Assembly (NCBI GenBank): GCA_031548365.1
Contig: JAVBRD010000019.1
Location: forward strand, 84,511 to 148,510
Direction of reading: 5' to 3'
Length of the DNA: 64,000 nt
From: JAVBRD01 sp031548365
Lineage (GTDB): Bacteria; Bacillota; Clostridia; Christensenellales; UBA1750
Part shown: positions 46,601-55,019 of the stretch, in pieces
Numbering within the stretch: position 1 is the first letter of the stretch
Layout: each line of letters starts with the position of its first letter
Made by a program: the position numbers and the translations under genes
The notes under the pieces: model-generated
The model's input: only the letters and a program-made list of their open reading frames with translations
Database searches by the model: none
What the model was told of the DNA's origin: nothing

Positions 46601-47723
46601 TGTGCGGACGGCGGAGGCGGCGGGCTACGCGTCCTTCCTCGCGCGTCTGCATCAAAGCGGAGACGCGCCGCAAGACCGTCTCGCGCACGGGCTTTCCCGC
46701 CTGCTTGACCACCTCCTGCCCATCGCGCAGTGGGAGGACGTGGTTCTCCCCGCGCGCACGATGGGCTACACGCCGCGTGCGCTAGATTTGTTGCTGGGCA
46801 CGGGCCAGTTCGTCTGGCGTCTGGACGGCCAGGGCAAGCTCTCGTTTCACAACCCCGACGCCGTCTCAGGCGACTTCATCGAGTCGGGCGAGCTTGACGC
46901 CGCGGAGACGGCCGTGCTTTGCGTTTTGCGCGACCGCGGCGCGCTCTTCGCAGGCGCGATTGCCGCGCGCGTCACCGATGCCGACACGTCCGCCGCGCTG
47001 ATGTCCCTTTTGTCCAAGGGCCTTGTCACCAACGACAGCCTCGCACCCGTCCGCGCGCTTGCCTCCGAAGCCAAGGAAACCTCCGCGCGCGCCAAGCGGC
47101 GCACACAGGCGATGGACGCGGGCCGCTGGGAGGCCGCCCGCGCTCTGGAAGCCCGCCCGCTGGAGGAACGGCTCAAGGCCGCGCTCCACCGGTGGGGCGT
47201 TTTGTGCCACGAGACGGCGAAGTGCGAATCGCTCAGCTGGGGTGAGGCGCTCGATGTTCTGCGCGTGTGGGAATACACCGGCATCGTGCGGCGCGGTTAC
47301 TTCGTGCGCGGGTTGTCCGGCGCGCAGTTTGTCCTGAACGAGGCCGCGCAGCGCGCCATGCACGCGCTCAACCATCCCGACCGCGAGCCCGTCTGCATCG
47401 TGGCGAGCGATCCTTCGCAGGCGTGGGGTTCTATCCTCAAGCATCACCCCGACAGGGCGTTCATGTGCGTGCCCTCCACCGCCGTGGTCCTCAAGTCGGG
47501 CGAGGTGGTCATGGTGCTGGAGCGCGGCGGAGCGGTCATCCGCTGCTTTGACGACATGCCCATGGAATCGCTCCAGTGTGTCGCGCGCGCGTTCTCGCTC
47601 TCCCAGCTATGGCCGTCCAGGACGCGCATCGTGGTGAAGAATCCGGACGACAGCCTGCGCGCGCCCTTGCTCGGCGCGGGCTTCAAGCGCGACACGCAGG
47701 ATTTCGTGCTGTGGAAACGTTGA
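43641..47723 (+). CDS. lhr: Lhr-type ATP-dependent helicase
   Basis: 1360 residues; a DNA/RNA helicase of the large Lhr family linked to DNA repair. Motifs: CAPTGTGKT (Walker A, residues ~41-49), SPLRSLTNDM, TTPESLFVLL, DELHAI (motif II), GLSATVKP (III), CATSSMELGIDVG (V) and QRLGRAGHNPG (VI). Beyond ~560 come the winged-helix and the Lhr-specific beta-barrel, then a long C-terminal region as in full-length bacterial Lhr. ATG 43641 has GGAGG 6 nt upstream; a longer reading from 43380 only extends into the previous gene in another frame. A strong bidirectional terminator follows at 47823. Confidence 0.95.
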   Translation: MQALSVFHPAVADWFARALGEPTQVQTEGWPVIASGQNALLCAPTGTGKTLAAFLCAIDAFYRAKASGEHLPGLQVLYISPLRSLTNDMKLNLMRPLEALELSDVSVMVRNGDTPTSERNKMVKQHPNMLLTTPESLFVLLTSEKGRAMLYNVRTVIVDELHAILDSKRGTHLALSLERLETLCGRPFQRIGLSATVKPLSLAADFLAGPHGCAVVAPQTPKRVELHVTSPIADMRALPEGTIWPEICRVVLDLALKHRTTLVFLNHRAACEKVAHGVNMLFGGQFALTHHGCVSREQRLEAEQRLKSGELRCLCATSSMELGIDVGEVDLVLQVAAPFTIASGLQRLGRAGHNPGRSSLMHMLPRTAYDTIACGFIARGIAEKGIESANVPTLCLDVLAQHAVSMAASEEWTVDDMLALVRRAYPYRELERDQLTNVLAMLYGDYEHSEDRPVRPRVAYDRIHQTVGAAPSSRLLAIRSGGTIPDRGYYKVNLEDGTRLGELDEVFVFEARVGDKFMLGSYAWQLVRIERDRVVVRPATQAGARSPFWNGDWAGRPYELGQRIGAHFALMEECAVTGKLEQTLTEEFLMDADGASNAARLLRDQIDALGCLMTDKRLVIENFRDETGNARTLIHSPFGGRVNLGIMMLLEKKLNEMGVANVQLIQNDDGILLHSLTSEHMPKGLLHMLNPETAPAELAELMPGSVLFQMIFRYNAARALMMGFRPEGRVPLWVQRLRSDEALSRASAHKNHPLVLETTRECMLTFLDMDAIVDVLTKVREGRITLHETKRDKASPMAIELKRAFEGMMMYEEPYAELARTVGSGGTAPKSPAEMLPPEKQDLLKAAADAPPKDASETHAMLMMGGDFRAGDSEVPLEWLRQLAREGRALYVDPGLWIAAEQEELYRDALTGEPEALTRVVRRLLRYRGAQDAFSLADRYALEPDRAQEVLERLSELGAIVPWEDVFVHRDVYERASGMRRAALRADVRTAEAAGYASFLARLHQSGDAPQDRLAHGLSRLLDHLLPIAQWEDVVLPARTMGYTPRALDLLLGTGQFVWRLDGQGKLSFHNPDAVSGDFIESGELDAAETAVLCVLRDRGALFAGAIAARVTDADTSAALMSLLSKGLVTNDSLAPVRALASEAKETSARAKRRTQAMDAGRWEAARALEARPLEERLKAALHRWGVLCHETAKCESLSWGEALDVLRVWEYTGIVRRGYFVRGLSGAQFVLNEAAQRAMHALNHPDREPVCIVASDPSQAWGSILKHHPDRAFMCVPSTAVVLKSGEVVMVLERGGAVIRCFDDMPMESLQCVARAFSLSQLWPSRTRIVVKNPDDSLRAPLLGAGFKRDTQDFVLWKR

Positions 47724-47822
47724 GGCGCGGGATGTGCGAAGCGATAACGGCATCGCGCCTGCGGACAGAGTGGGGGGCGGCCGCGCCGCCCTGAATCAAG
47801 GAAACGGGCACTGCATGATAAG

Positions 47823-47859
47823 GGCCTCCCGTCGCGGGTTACCGCCGCGACAGGAGGCC
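47823..47859. terminator. Bidirectional terminator after lhr
   Basis: GGCCTCCCGTCGCGG (47823-47837) / CCGCGACAGGAGGCC (47845-47859), a 15-bp stem with one mismatch. It separates lhr from the convergent GH127 gene. Spacer 47724-47972 shows nothing else. Confidence 0.8.
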
Positions 47860-47972
47860 TTGCGCATGTCAAGCGAATGAGGCACTGGAATACGCTTCAA
47901 TAATACGCCGTTCATGAGAAAACGCGCACGCTTCGGACATGCACATGCCTATCCGCAGGCACCTTGTGTCCT

Positions 47973-49931
47973 CTACTCCACGCGTCCCTCGGGCATCTGC
48001 GCGATGTGCAGCCCCGCCCAGCCATACGGCTTTAGGAGAATTTTCGTGATCTGCGCGGGGTCAATGCCGGGGAGTACGGGCGGGGGCGCGGCGGAGTTGC
48101 TTTTTTCGTGCCACGCGTGAACGGGCGCGCCCATCGCCTCGATGACCACGGGCATCGTTCCCGCGCCGAACGGGGTTTTAAGGCCGCCCCCGGCGGCTAC
48201 ATGCGTCTCAAACCCGCGATCGGGCAAAATGGCGTAATTCCACGGGGAAAGCGGGCGGATCTCGCGGTTGAGGTATTCGAGGTTGCCGCCCTCCGAAAGC
48301 CATTCCTCATCGATGTGGAGCGCAAAGAGAACAGGGCCGCGCATCACGGAGACCGACTGGTGGTACCACTTCTCGGTGCGCACATCCATGGGCAGGGAGA
48401 GCGTGATCTCCTCGCCTCCGTTAAACGCGCGGTCGACGACGGCGAAACCGCCCGCCGGCGCTTCGTAGACATCCCCCGCGCACGTCACATACGCGTCCTT
48501 CGCCCAGGCGGGGATGCGCAGCGAGAGCTTCATGGGCGTGGGGCCGCTTACGCCCACGCGGATGCGCACCTCGCCTTCAAAAGGGTACCCCGTGTCCACG
48601 GTGAGCGTGACGGGCTTGCCGCCCGCGCGCCAGCGCACGGAGCAGGGCGCGTAGGAGAGCGCGGCCAAGCCGTTCTCTCCGTCCGCCATCCACAGGTTGG
48701 CCGCGTACTTGGGCCAGCCTTGGTGCAGATTGGCCGTGCAGCAGCCGTAGTTAGGCTCGATGCCGAACACGTTGGCGTCCGGCCCGTTGTTGTACCAATC
48801 GCGCGGATCCACGGTGCACTTGATCTGGTTGGCCTGCTGAAGGTACTGATGGCCCATGCTGTCGGGCGTGAGCGTGCCGGGAAGCGCGTTGAACGCCAGA
48901 CGCTCCAGCGCGTCTCCCCACGCGGGATCGCCGGTGAGCGCGAAGAGCGTCTCAGCGGAGTACATCGCCTCCACCACCGCGCAGCACTCCGTTCCCTGGG
49001 ATGGCGACGCGCCCGACAAATGCTCATCGCCGTTGAAGAGACCGAACGCCGCGCCGTGGTGCTTCATGAGCTTTTCAAATCCCACGCGCGAACCGCTTTC
49101 ATCCTTGATATCACCTGTGAACGCATGCGCGAGCGCGGGGTACTTCAGCGCCATGGCGTTGTTGACGACATGCGTGAAATGGTACTGCCGCACCGCGAAA
49201 GCGCGCTCCTCGGGCCTAATTTCGCGACCCTCGGCATCCACGCCGCTCTTGCGCGGCCGAAGATCGGTTTTCCACGGAAGGATCTTGGCCGTGGGGCGCG
49301 CGTACGGGAACGCGTGGAAGTTTCCCGTCCAGTCCAGCGAGAGGCGCAGGATCTTTTTCGCCAGATCGAGCAGGAACGTCTTGCCCGTGAGCGCGTACAG
49401 CGGCATGAGCGTCACGAGGTTCTCCGCGCCGCGCGCCATCGCCCAATCTGCAAGGGGGCGCTCGTCCAGGTTGTTCGCCATGTACGCGAAGTATTTGACC
49501 ATGAACACGGGCACGCGCTTGTCCGCGCTGGCGGTGTAATATTGCCAAAGTACCTTGAGCATGATCGCGCGCGGCCACCAGTCGAGGTTCTTCTCCGGAC
49601 CGAAGAAGCCGTCCTCGCGCTGGCTCTGAAGCGACCATTCCACCCACCTTTGCGCGCGGGCAATCATGGCTTCGTCGCGGAGCAGGTACGCGAGCGGAAG
49701 GTAGCCGTCGAGATAGTACGGGCCGCGTTCCCAGCCTTCACCCTCTCCGCCCAGCCACGCGGACGCGTCGGATACGTCCGGCCAGAACCCGCACAGGCGG
49801 CCCGTGATGCCGTCGGCCATCACGCGCAGCTGTTTTTTGAGCCATCCGCGCGGGAGCGTCGCGCCCAAGGGAAGCGGTGAGAAGCGGGCGGGCGCGAGCG
49901 GAGTACGTGTGAAGTGAGATGAGCGCAGCAT
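47973..49931 (-). CDS. Beta-L-arabinofuranosidase-type enzyme (GH127/DUF1680)
   Basis: 652 residues without signal peptide. The N-terminal (alpha/alpha)6 barrel has the zinc-thiolate site of this family: TECCAVVEAMYS and YGCCTANLHQGWPKY, giving the Glu and the Cys residues (one of which is the nucleophile). The C-terminal half is a beta-sandwich pair. Such enzymes release L-arabinofuranose from plant glycans. The RBS AAAGGGG is 8 nt before the ATG. It lies 37 nt downstream of the serine hydrolase gene, probably on the same mRNA as the GH78 gene. Confidence 0.93.
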   Translation of the reverse strand: MLRSSHFTRTPLAPARFSPLPLGATLPRGWLKKQLRVMADGITGRLCGFWPDVSDASAWLGGEGEGWERGPYYLDGYLPLAYLLRDEAMIARAQRWVEWSLQSQREDGFFGPEKNLDWWPRAIMLKVLWQYYTASADKRVPVFMVKYFAYMANNLDERPLADWAMARGAENLVTLMPLYALTGKTFLLDLAKKILRLSLDWTGNFHAFPYARPTAKILPWKTDLRPRKSGVDAEGREIRPEERAFAVRQYHFTHVVNNAMALKYPALAHAFTGDIKDESGSRVGFEKLMKHHGAAFGLFNGDEHLSGASPSQGTECCAVVEAMYSAETLFALTGDPAWGDALERLAFNALPGTLTPDSMGHQYLQQANQIKCTVDPRDWYNNGPDANVFGIEPNYGCCTANLHQGWPKYAANLWMADGENGLAALSYAPCSVRWRAGGKPVTLTVDTGYPFEGEVRIRVGVSGPTPMKLSLRIPAWAKDAYVTCAGDVYEAPAGGFAVVDRAFNGGEEITLSLPMDVRTEKWYHQSVSVMRGPVLFALHIDEEWLSEGGNLEYLNREIRPLSPWNYAILPDRGFETHVAAGGGLKTPFGAGTMPVVIEAMGAPVHAWHEKSNSAAPPPVLPGIDPAQITKILLKPYGWAGLHIAQMPEGRVE

Positions 49932-49968
49932 GTGTATACCCCTTTCTTATGCGGCGGAATGCGCTTGA

Positions 49969-51036
49969 TTACAATCTGCATTCCCGCGCGATGAGCGGGC
50001 TTAAGCCGCCGCCGCTCATTGTGTTTGTGACAAACCCGACCGCCAGCCCGCTTTCGGGCTCGGCAAAACCAAAGGAGCCCCCGTAGCCTTGCGAGCCAAA
50101 CGCGCCGGGCGCGGCGCCGATGATGTCGGAATGACCCGCCACGTTATAGCCCAGGCCGCGTGTGATGGGCGTGCCGTCATTCAGGAGGAACGGCCTGGAC
50201 GCGCGCGCGACCGTTTCGCCGGACAGGAGCCGGACGCCATCCGCGCCCCACGGGAGAAGGGACGCGAAGTGCCGCGCGACGGCCCGCGCCGTCATGATGC
50301 CGTTGGACGCCGGAAAGCACGCGCGCTGCGTGGCCGGGATGTTGGCCCAGTCCTCAAGCGGCAGCACGATGTCGGGGATGGCGGGCGTACCCGCGGACAC
50401 AATCCGCTCTCCCTCGCGCGACGACGCCTCAAGCACCGCCACGCGCGGGCGCTCCTCGTCCGGCAGACCGATGTACATTTCGTTCCGCGCGCCCAGCGGG
50501 GCCGCGATATTCTCCCGCACGAACGCGCCGATGTCCATGCCGCTCGCGCGGCGGACGATCTCGCCTGTCAGCCAGCCGTAGGTGATCGCGTGATACTCCA
50601 TCATCTCCCCAGGCGCGGAGCGAGGCCTGAGCGCGGCGACGCGCGCGCACATGTCCTCCCAGTCGTTAAGCATCTCCGCCGATATGCCTTCCGGTATCTG
50701 AGGCACGCCGCACGTGTGGCTGAGCACGTGCGCTATGGTCACGCCTTGCTTGCCGTTTACGGCGAATTCCGGCCACAAGTCGCACAACGGCTGGTCGTAA
50801 CGGATTTTTCCCCGCTCCGCCAGCATGTGCACGGCGGTCGCCGCCATCCCCTTGGTGACGGAAAACACGGGGAAGAGCGTGTCCTCCCCGATCCTCCCGC
50901 CCCCCGCCGAAGGCGCCCCCGCGCAGCAGCTCGCGACCGGTTCCCCCCGCAGGTACACGGCGATCTGGCCGCCGCGAAGCCTTTGCTCCCCGACAAGGCG
51001 GTCCAGGACGCCCTGCAAACGCTTTTGTGTGTCCAA
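49969..51036 (-). CDS. Serine hydrolase (class C beta-lactamase/esterase fold)
   Basis: 355 residues, no signal peptide. The SxxK nucleophile is SVTKGM (residues ~57-62), the Tyr motif is YHAITYGWLTGEIVRR, and the end of the fold is seen in SQGYGGSFGFAEPESGLAVGFVTN. The cytoplasmic location and the glycan-enzyme neighbours favour an esterase or peptidase rather than a lactamase. The TTG 51036 start has GGGAG 10-12 nt upstream. A Family A repeat lies between it and the GH78 gene. Confidence 0.88.
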   Translation of the reverse strand: MDTQKRLQGVLDRLVGEQRLRGGQIAVYLRGEPVASCCAGAPSAGGGRIGEDTLFPVFSVTKGMAATAVHMLAERGKIRYDQPLCDLWPEFAVNGKQGVTIAHVLSHTCGVPQIPEGISAEMLNDWEDMCARVAALRPRSAPGEMMEYHAITYGWLTGEIVRRASGMDIGAFVRENIAAPLGARNEMYIGLPDEERPRVAVLEASSREGERIVSAGTPAIPDIVLPLEDWANIPATQRACFPASNGIMTARAVARHFASLLPWGADGVRLLSGETVARASRPFLLNDGTPITRGLGYNVAGHSDIIGAAPGAFGSQGYGGSFGFAEPESGLAVGFVTNTMSGGGLSPLIARECRL

Positions 51037-51059
51037 TAATTCTCTCTCCCTTGCTTAAG

Positions 51060-51232
51060 TCAGCGATGAATCAGTCGGGGCGCGTGGCACGCCGGCTGAT
51101 CCACCGGACCAACCGGTTGGGTTCCATGTGCCGCAAAGTCCCGAATAGAACGCCGCGTTCATGTCCAAAGAACCTGCGCGATCTTTGAGCATCTCCGGGG
51201 CGGGACGACAGGACGCGTGCCGAATCAATCAC
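51060..51232 (-). repeat. Family A structured intergenic repeat, copy 2
   Basis: On the minus strand it starts 7 nt after the GH78 stop codon, exactly as copy 1 (9566-9739) starts 7 nt after its gene. It carries the same blocks in order and the same main hairpin (51064-51106), with several paired substitutions that keep the stem. GAACGCGGCGTTC is at 51148-51160. Non-coding. Confidence 0.8.
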
Positions 51233-51239
51233 GGGTTGC

Positions 51240-53504
51240 TCAGACGATCTCGCGCGTTCCGTCGGGATAGACGATGGTCACAGGCACGCCCTCAGGCGCG
51301 CGGACGCTGACGCTGAGCTTGTCGCCCTCGGCCGTCCACGCGACGGACACGGGCCCCTTGGGCGTGACGGCCGTGCCGCTCGCCGATGTCAGCCGCAGCG
51401 GGTGGGGCCGCACCTCGATGGCCTCCCAGCCGGGCTCCGCGGGGCGCACGCCCAGCACGCACGCGGGGAACTCGTAGAGCGCGAGCGCGCCCCAAGCATG
51501 GCAGTCGCTTCGGGTGCCGCCGCCCGGTATTTCGGGAATGGTCGTCAGGTGATCCGGGATGAGGTCGCGCCACATCGCCCATTGATCCCACGTCTCGCCG
51601 TACGCGCCGCACATCTCAAGCGCGCGGAAAACGAAGTACTGCCACGCGAACGAGCACCCGGCGAGCGAAGGATCGCTGAGCGCGCGCTTCATGAGCCGCT
51701 TCGCGCCATCCCCGCGCGCAAACCCCGTGAGCACGGCGTATACCTGCGCGTGCTGGGTGAACTCATCTCCCGTGACGCCCTCGCGCAGCATCTTCTTCTC
51801 GGGCGACCAATGGTATGCCTTGACCGCCGAGAGAACGCGCGCGGCGCGGCGCTCGTATTCGTTCGCGACGCCCGGGCGGTCCGTACGGCGAAAAATGTCC
51901 GCGGCCGCCTGAAGCGCGGAGACGTACATCAAATTATGCGTCGCGCTCGAGCCGGTGAGCGACGCGTCGCAGCGCCCCGCCGCGCGGCCCCACGCGTCCA
52001 CCCAGTCGATGAAGTCCCAGTACCCCACGTTCTCCACCAGCCCGAGCGCGCCGATCTTGCGGTCGTAATAGTCGAGGATGGCGTCGACCGTGGGGCGGTA
52101 GCGGCGGAGGACGTCGCGGTCGCCGGTCTGGATGAAATACTCAAGCACCATGTGGATGAAGTGGAGAGAAAACGGCGGGATAACCTGCGGCACCTGGCAC
52201 GGGTACCGCGATTGCGTGAGCCCGCACGGGAGGAGCGACGCGTGATAGTCCTCGATCGCGCGCAGCGCCATGCGTGTGTCCCCGCTCGCGCGGTAGGTGA
52301 ACAGCATCTGAAGCCGGGTATCCGCGGTGTACTGGAGCTGCTCGTAATACGGGCAGTCTTCATATGTCTCGTGCATGCAGCGCGCGAGCGTGCGAGCGCT
52401 CAGGTCGTAGACATCGCCCACCCACTTCTCCGGGCACGATATGCTTGAGTGGATCCCGAGGGGGTAGCCGGTGTGCGCAAACTCCGGCAGCGATATGGCC
52501 AGCGGCTCACCCGCCGTTTGAATCTCCAGGCGGACAAAGCGGAACGTCCGGAACGAGAACGGCTCGTATGCCCGCTCGCCTCCGTCGGTGACAAACACAT
52601 CCTCGTGACCGATGAGCTCGAACGCCCGGGTGTCGTCGCGCCTGCCCTTGATCCATTTCCCGTTCTCCCGCCGTGAGTAGCACTCCGCGTAGCGCGTCAC
52701 AACGCGCGTGCCCGCGCCGCCCGACATTTGCGTACGGATATACGCCGTGACGAGCTCGCCCGCGTCCAGCTCTACGGCCGCCAGCGTGTTCGCGGGAATC
52801 ACGGCGCGCCTCTCTTTGAGCAGCCCGATCGGCGCAAAAGCGTCCTCGCGGCGAGGCATCTCGGCGGCAAACCGGCCTTTGGTTTCCTCCGGCATGGGTA
52901 TGGGGCGCGGAAGCAGGGGAAACACGGGAACGACGCCGTACATCGCGCAGTGCGCAGCCTCGCCGGGAAAGAGCGGGATGACCGCGTCGCCATCGCCCTT
53001 CGGCGCTTTGGACGCGTCGACAATCTCAAGCCCGCCCAGCCACAACGTCAGCTGCGACGACTTCCAGCCGACCGACTCATCGTGCGCCGCGCGCCAGTTG
53101 GCCGCGCCCGTGGTCACGTCAACCCCGCCGCACGCGCCCGATACGTACAGACAGGGGCCGACCGCGCGGGCCATGGACCAATCCGGCCCTTTGTCCGCAT
53201 CCGTCGTGGCCTCCGTGGGCGGGAACGCGACGACGCGCGCACGCAGGACGTTCTCGCCCTTCTTTAAGAAAGGGCCGATGTCGACTTCATCGTAAAAATG
53301 TCGCCAGCGGTCGCCTTTGCAAGGGCCGGCCGCGGCGCGCGCGCCATTGACCTCCAGCTTATAGCGGCTGGACGCGCTCAGGGCGATGACCGCGTCCCCG
53401 CCGCCGTACACAAAGCGCAGCGTAAAAACCGCGGTCCTGATCTTTCCCGAAGGCCCCTCGCAACCCTTTGAGGCCACCCATCGCGCCGTTTTGCTGAGAT
53501 CCAT
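51240..53504 (-). CDS. Alpha-L-rhamnosidase (GH78 family)
   Basis: 754 residues, no signal peptide. An N-terminal beta-rich region (1-~330) is followed by an (alpha/alpha)6 barrel with the GH78 signature YEDCPYYEQLQYTADTR, in which the general-acid Glu is 5 residues after Asp, as in known enzymes. A second landmark is SDCHAWGALALYEF near the end. It removes terminal L-rhamnose from plant glycans such as rhamnogalacturonan. ATG 53504 has GGGAGGG 8 nt upstream. It is first in the operon GH78 - serine hydrolase - GH127, with an extended -10 promoter upstream. Confidence 0.93.
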   Translation of the reverse strand: MDLSKTARWVASKGCEGPSGKIRTAVFTLRFVYGGGDAVIALSASSRYKLEVNGARAAAGPCKGDRWRHFYDEVDIGPFLKKGENVLRARVVAFPPTEATTDADKGPDWSMARAVGPCLYVSGACGGVDVTTGAANWRAAHDESVGWKSSQLTLWLGGLEIVDASKAPKGDGDAVIPLFPGEAAHCAMYGVVPVFPLLPRPIPMPEETKGRFAAEMPRREDAFAPIGLLKERRAVIPANTLAAVELDAGELVTAYIRTQMSGGAGTRVVTRYAECYSRRENGKWIKGRRDDTRAFELIGHEDVFVTDGGERAYEPFSFRTFRFVRLEIQTAGEPLAISLPEFAHTGYPLGIHSSISCPEKWVGDVYDLSARTLARCMHETYEDCPYYEQLQYTADTRLQMLFTYRASGDTRMALRAIEDYHASLLPCGLTQSRYPCQVPQVIPPFSLHFIHMVLEYFIQTGDRDVLRRYRPTVDAILDYYDRKIGALGLVENVGYWDFIDWVDAWGRAAGRCDASLTGSSATHNLMYVSALQAAADIFRRTDRPGVANEYERRAARVLSAVKAYHWSPEKKMLREGVTGDEFTQHAQVYAVLTGFARGDGAKRLMKRALSDPSLAGCSFAWQYFVFRALEMCGAYGETWDQWAMWRDLIPDHLTTIPEIPGGGTRSDCHAWGALALYEFPACVLGVRPAEPGWEAIEVRPHPLRLTSASGTAVTPKGPVSVAWTAEGDKLSVSVRAPEGVPVTIVYPDGTREIV

Positions 53505-53555
53505 GGCATTAACCCTCCCGCACTCACTGATCGGCGAACGCACCCCGCGATCCCC

Positions 53556-53564
53556 ATTATATCA
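53556..53564 (-). promoter_or_regulatory. Extended -10 promoter of the GH78 operon
   Basis: Minus strand TGATATAAT (TGn-TATAAT; -10 at 53556-53561). It lies about 50 nt upstream of the start codon in the spacer shared with the divergent esterase gene. Confidence 0.65.
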
Positions 53565-53641
53565 CAAGCCGCGCTAGAACAGGAGTTACCGCGCGTGCCG
53601 TCGAAGCATCGCACTTAGAAAAATTCGCGGGAGTGGCGCTT

Positions 53642-54649
53642 ATGTTCTATACGATCATGGACTCGCTGTGCGCTGTGTACGACAGCATTCAAAAGACGCA
53701 CGCGTTTGCCGCGCTAACGCGGGAGGAGCACGCGGCGTGGAAACGCAGCGCCCGCGCGCGGCTGACCGAGATCAGCGGCCTGGACCTGTGCCGCGCATGC
53801 GCGCCAAACGCGCGCTTGACCGGGGACGCGGACGCCGGAGGGCTCGCGGGCGAGCTGTGGACGATCGACACCGAGCCGGGCGTGACCATGCCTTTCTGGC
53901 GGTTTGCGCCCGATGCGCCGAACGGCGCGGCGGTCATTCTCCCGCACGGCCACGGGGGCGGCAAAGAGACGTGCCTGTGGCTCAAGACCGGGGGAGAACA
54001 CGTCATATCGCTGTTGACCCGTGAGGGTTACACCGTGTTCTGCCCCGACGCGCGCGGCTCGGGCGACCGCCGCGAGGCGAAGCAGCAGGAAGGCGACCTG
54101 CGCGCCAACTCCCACCGCGCGATCATGCACATGATGATCGGCTTCGGCGGCGCGCCCATCGGCCCCATGGTGTGGGATCTGATGCGGCTTTTGGATCACG
54201 TCGAGAAGCAGCCAGGCATCGACCCCGCGCGCATCGCATGCTCGGGTATGTCGGGCGGGGGGCAGCAGACGCTCTGGCTGGCGGCGCTGGACGACCGGGT
54301 GCGCGCGGCCATCACCAGCGGCTACTTCTACGGCGTCAAGGAATCACTCTTGATGCTCCCGGACAACTGCGACTGCAATTTCGTCCCGTTTTTCTGGCGC
54401 ACCATGGACATGGGCGACATGGGCGCGATGATCGCGCCGCGCGCGCTCCACATCGAGAGCGGGCGCTTTGACCCCCTGTGCGGCGCTTCGGGCGTGGAAA
54501 ACGTCTATCCGCAGGTTGAGACGGCGCGCCGGGCGTACGCGCTGTTCGGCGCGGAGGACCGCCTTGTTCATCGCGTGTACGAGGGCAAACACGAGTGGTT
54601 CGGGCATCACGCGCTGCCCTTCCTGCGCGGGCAGCTGGGCGCGCGGTAA
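53642..54649 (+). CDS. Alpha/beta hydrolase, acetyl-esterase-like
   Basis: 335 residues, cytoplasmic. The oxyanion motif is LPHGHGGGKE, the nucleophile elbow GMSGGGQQT, the acid SGRFDPLCG and the His GKHEWFGHH, so the catalytic triad is complete. It resembles the carbohydrate acetyl-esterases/Abhydrolase-7-type enzymes. It probably removes acetyl groups from imported oligosaccharides. ATG 53642 has GGGAG 8 nt upstream. It is transcribed divergently from the GH78 gene. Confidence 0.85.
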   Translation: MFYTIMDSLCAVYDSIQKTHAFAALTREEHAAWKRSARARLTEISGLDLCRACAPNARLTGDADAGGLAGELWTIDTEPGVTMPFWRFAPDAPNGAAVILPHGHGGGKETCLWLKTGGEHVISLLTREGYTVFCPDARGSGDRREAKQQEGDLRANSHRAIMHMMIGFGGAPIGPMVWDLMRLLDHVEKQPGIDPARIACSGMSGGGQQTLWLAALDDRVRAAITSGYFYGVKESLLMLPDNCDCNFVPFFWRTMDMGDMGAMIAPRALHIESGRFDPLCGASGVENVYPQVETARRAYALFGAEDRLVHRVYEGKHEWFGHHALPFLRGQLGAR

Positions 54650-55019
54650 ATCCGCGGGGCGCACCGCCTCATGCGGCTGAAACCTGCCCGTCGGCAAAGC
54701 CAGAACCCGGCCCCATCGTGCTTGGCTCCTGAGAACCGCCTGGAAATACGCGGGTTCTTTTGACAAAACGCGGCGTGGGATTTTACGACATGCGCGCCAA
54801 ACCCCACGCTTTCGATTGGCTCGGATGACGAACCTGAGCGTCAGCGATGGGTTTGTCATCACGCTGAATCGCCGCAGAACGGCGCGGGGGATGGCCACGG
54901 CCCGCCTTAGTTTTGCGGCGGTGGTTGCTTTTTCCGTTTGCTTGCTATAGAATGTGATCATGCACTTCCGCCATCATTTTTTTCTATTCGATGCGTAAGC
55001 AAACTCAAGGGGGATCACT
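54650..55019 (+). other. 370-bp spacer with a Family B repeat
   Basis: No gene can be supported. The first ~90 bases are unremarkable, then a Family B repeat (54745-54868). A possible promoter near 54925-54951 (TTGCTT, 15-nt spacer, TATAGA) and the RBS GGGGG serve the membrane-protein gene. Confidence 0.6.
54745..54868 (+). repeat. Family B palindromic repeat, copy 2
   Basis: Starts at CGCGGGTTCTTTTGACAAAA and shares GACAAAACGCGGCGT with copy 1. The first stem GCGTGGG (54773-54779) / CCCACGC (54803-54809) replaces the GCGTAGG/CCTACGC of copy 1 with a paired change. The second stem is GATGAC-G-AACC (54824-54834) / GGTT-T-GTCATC (54850-54860). The second part is shared with copy 3. Confidence 0.75.
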
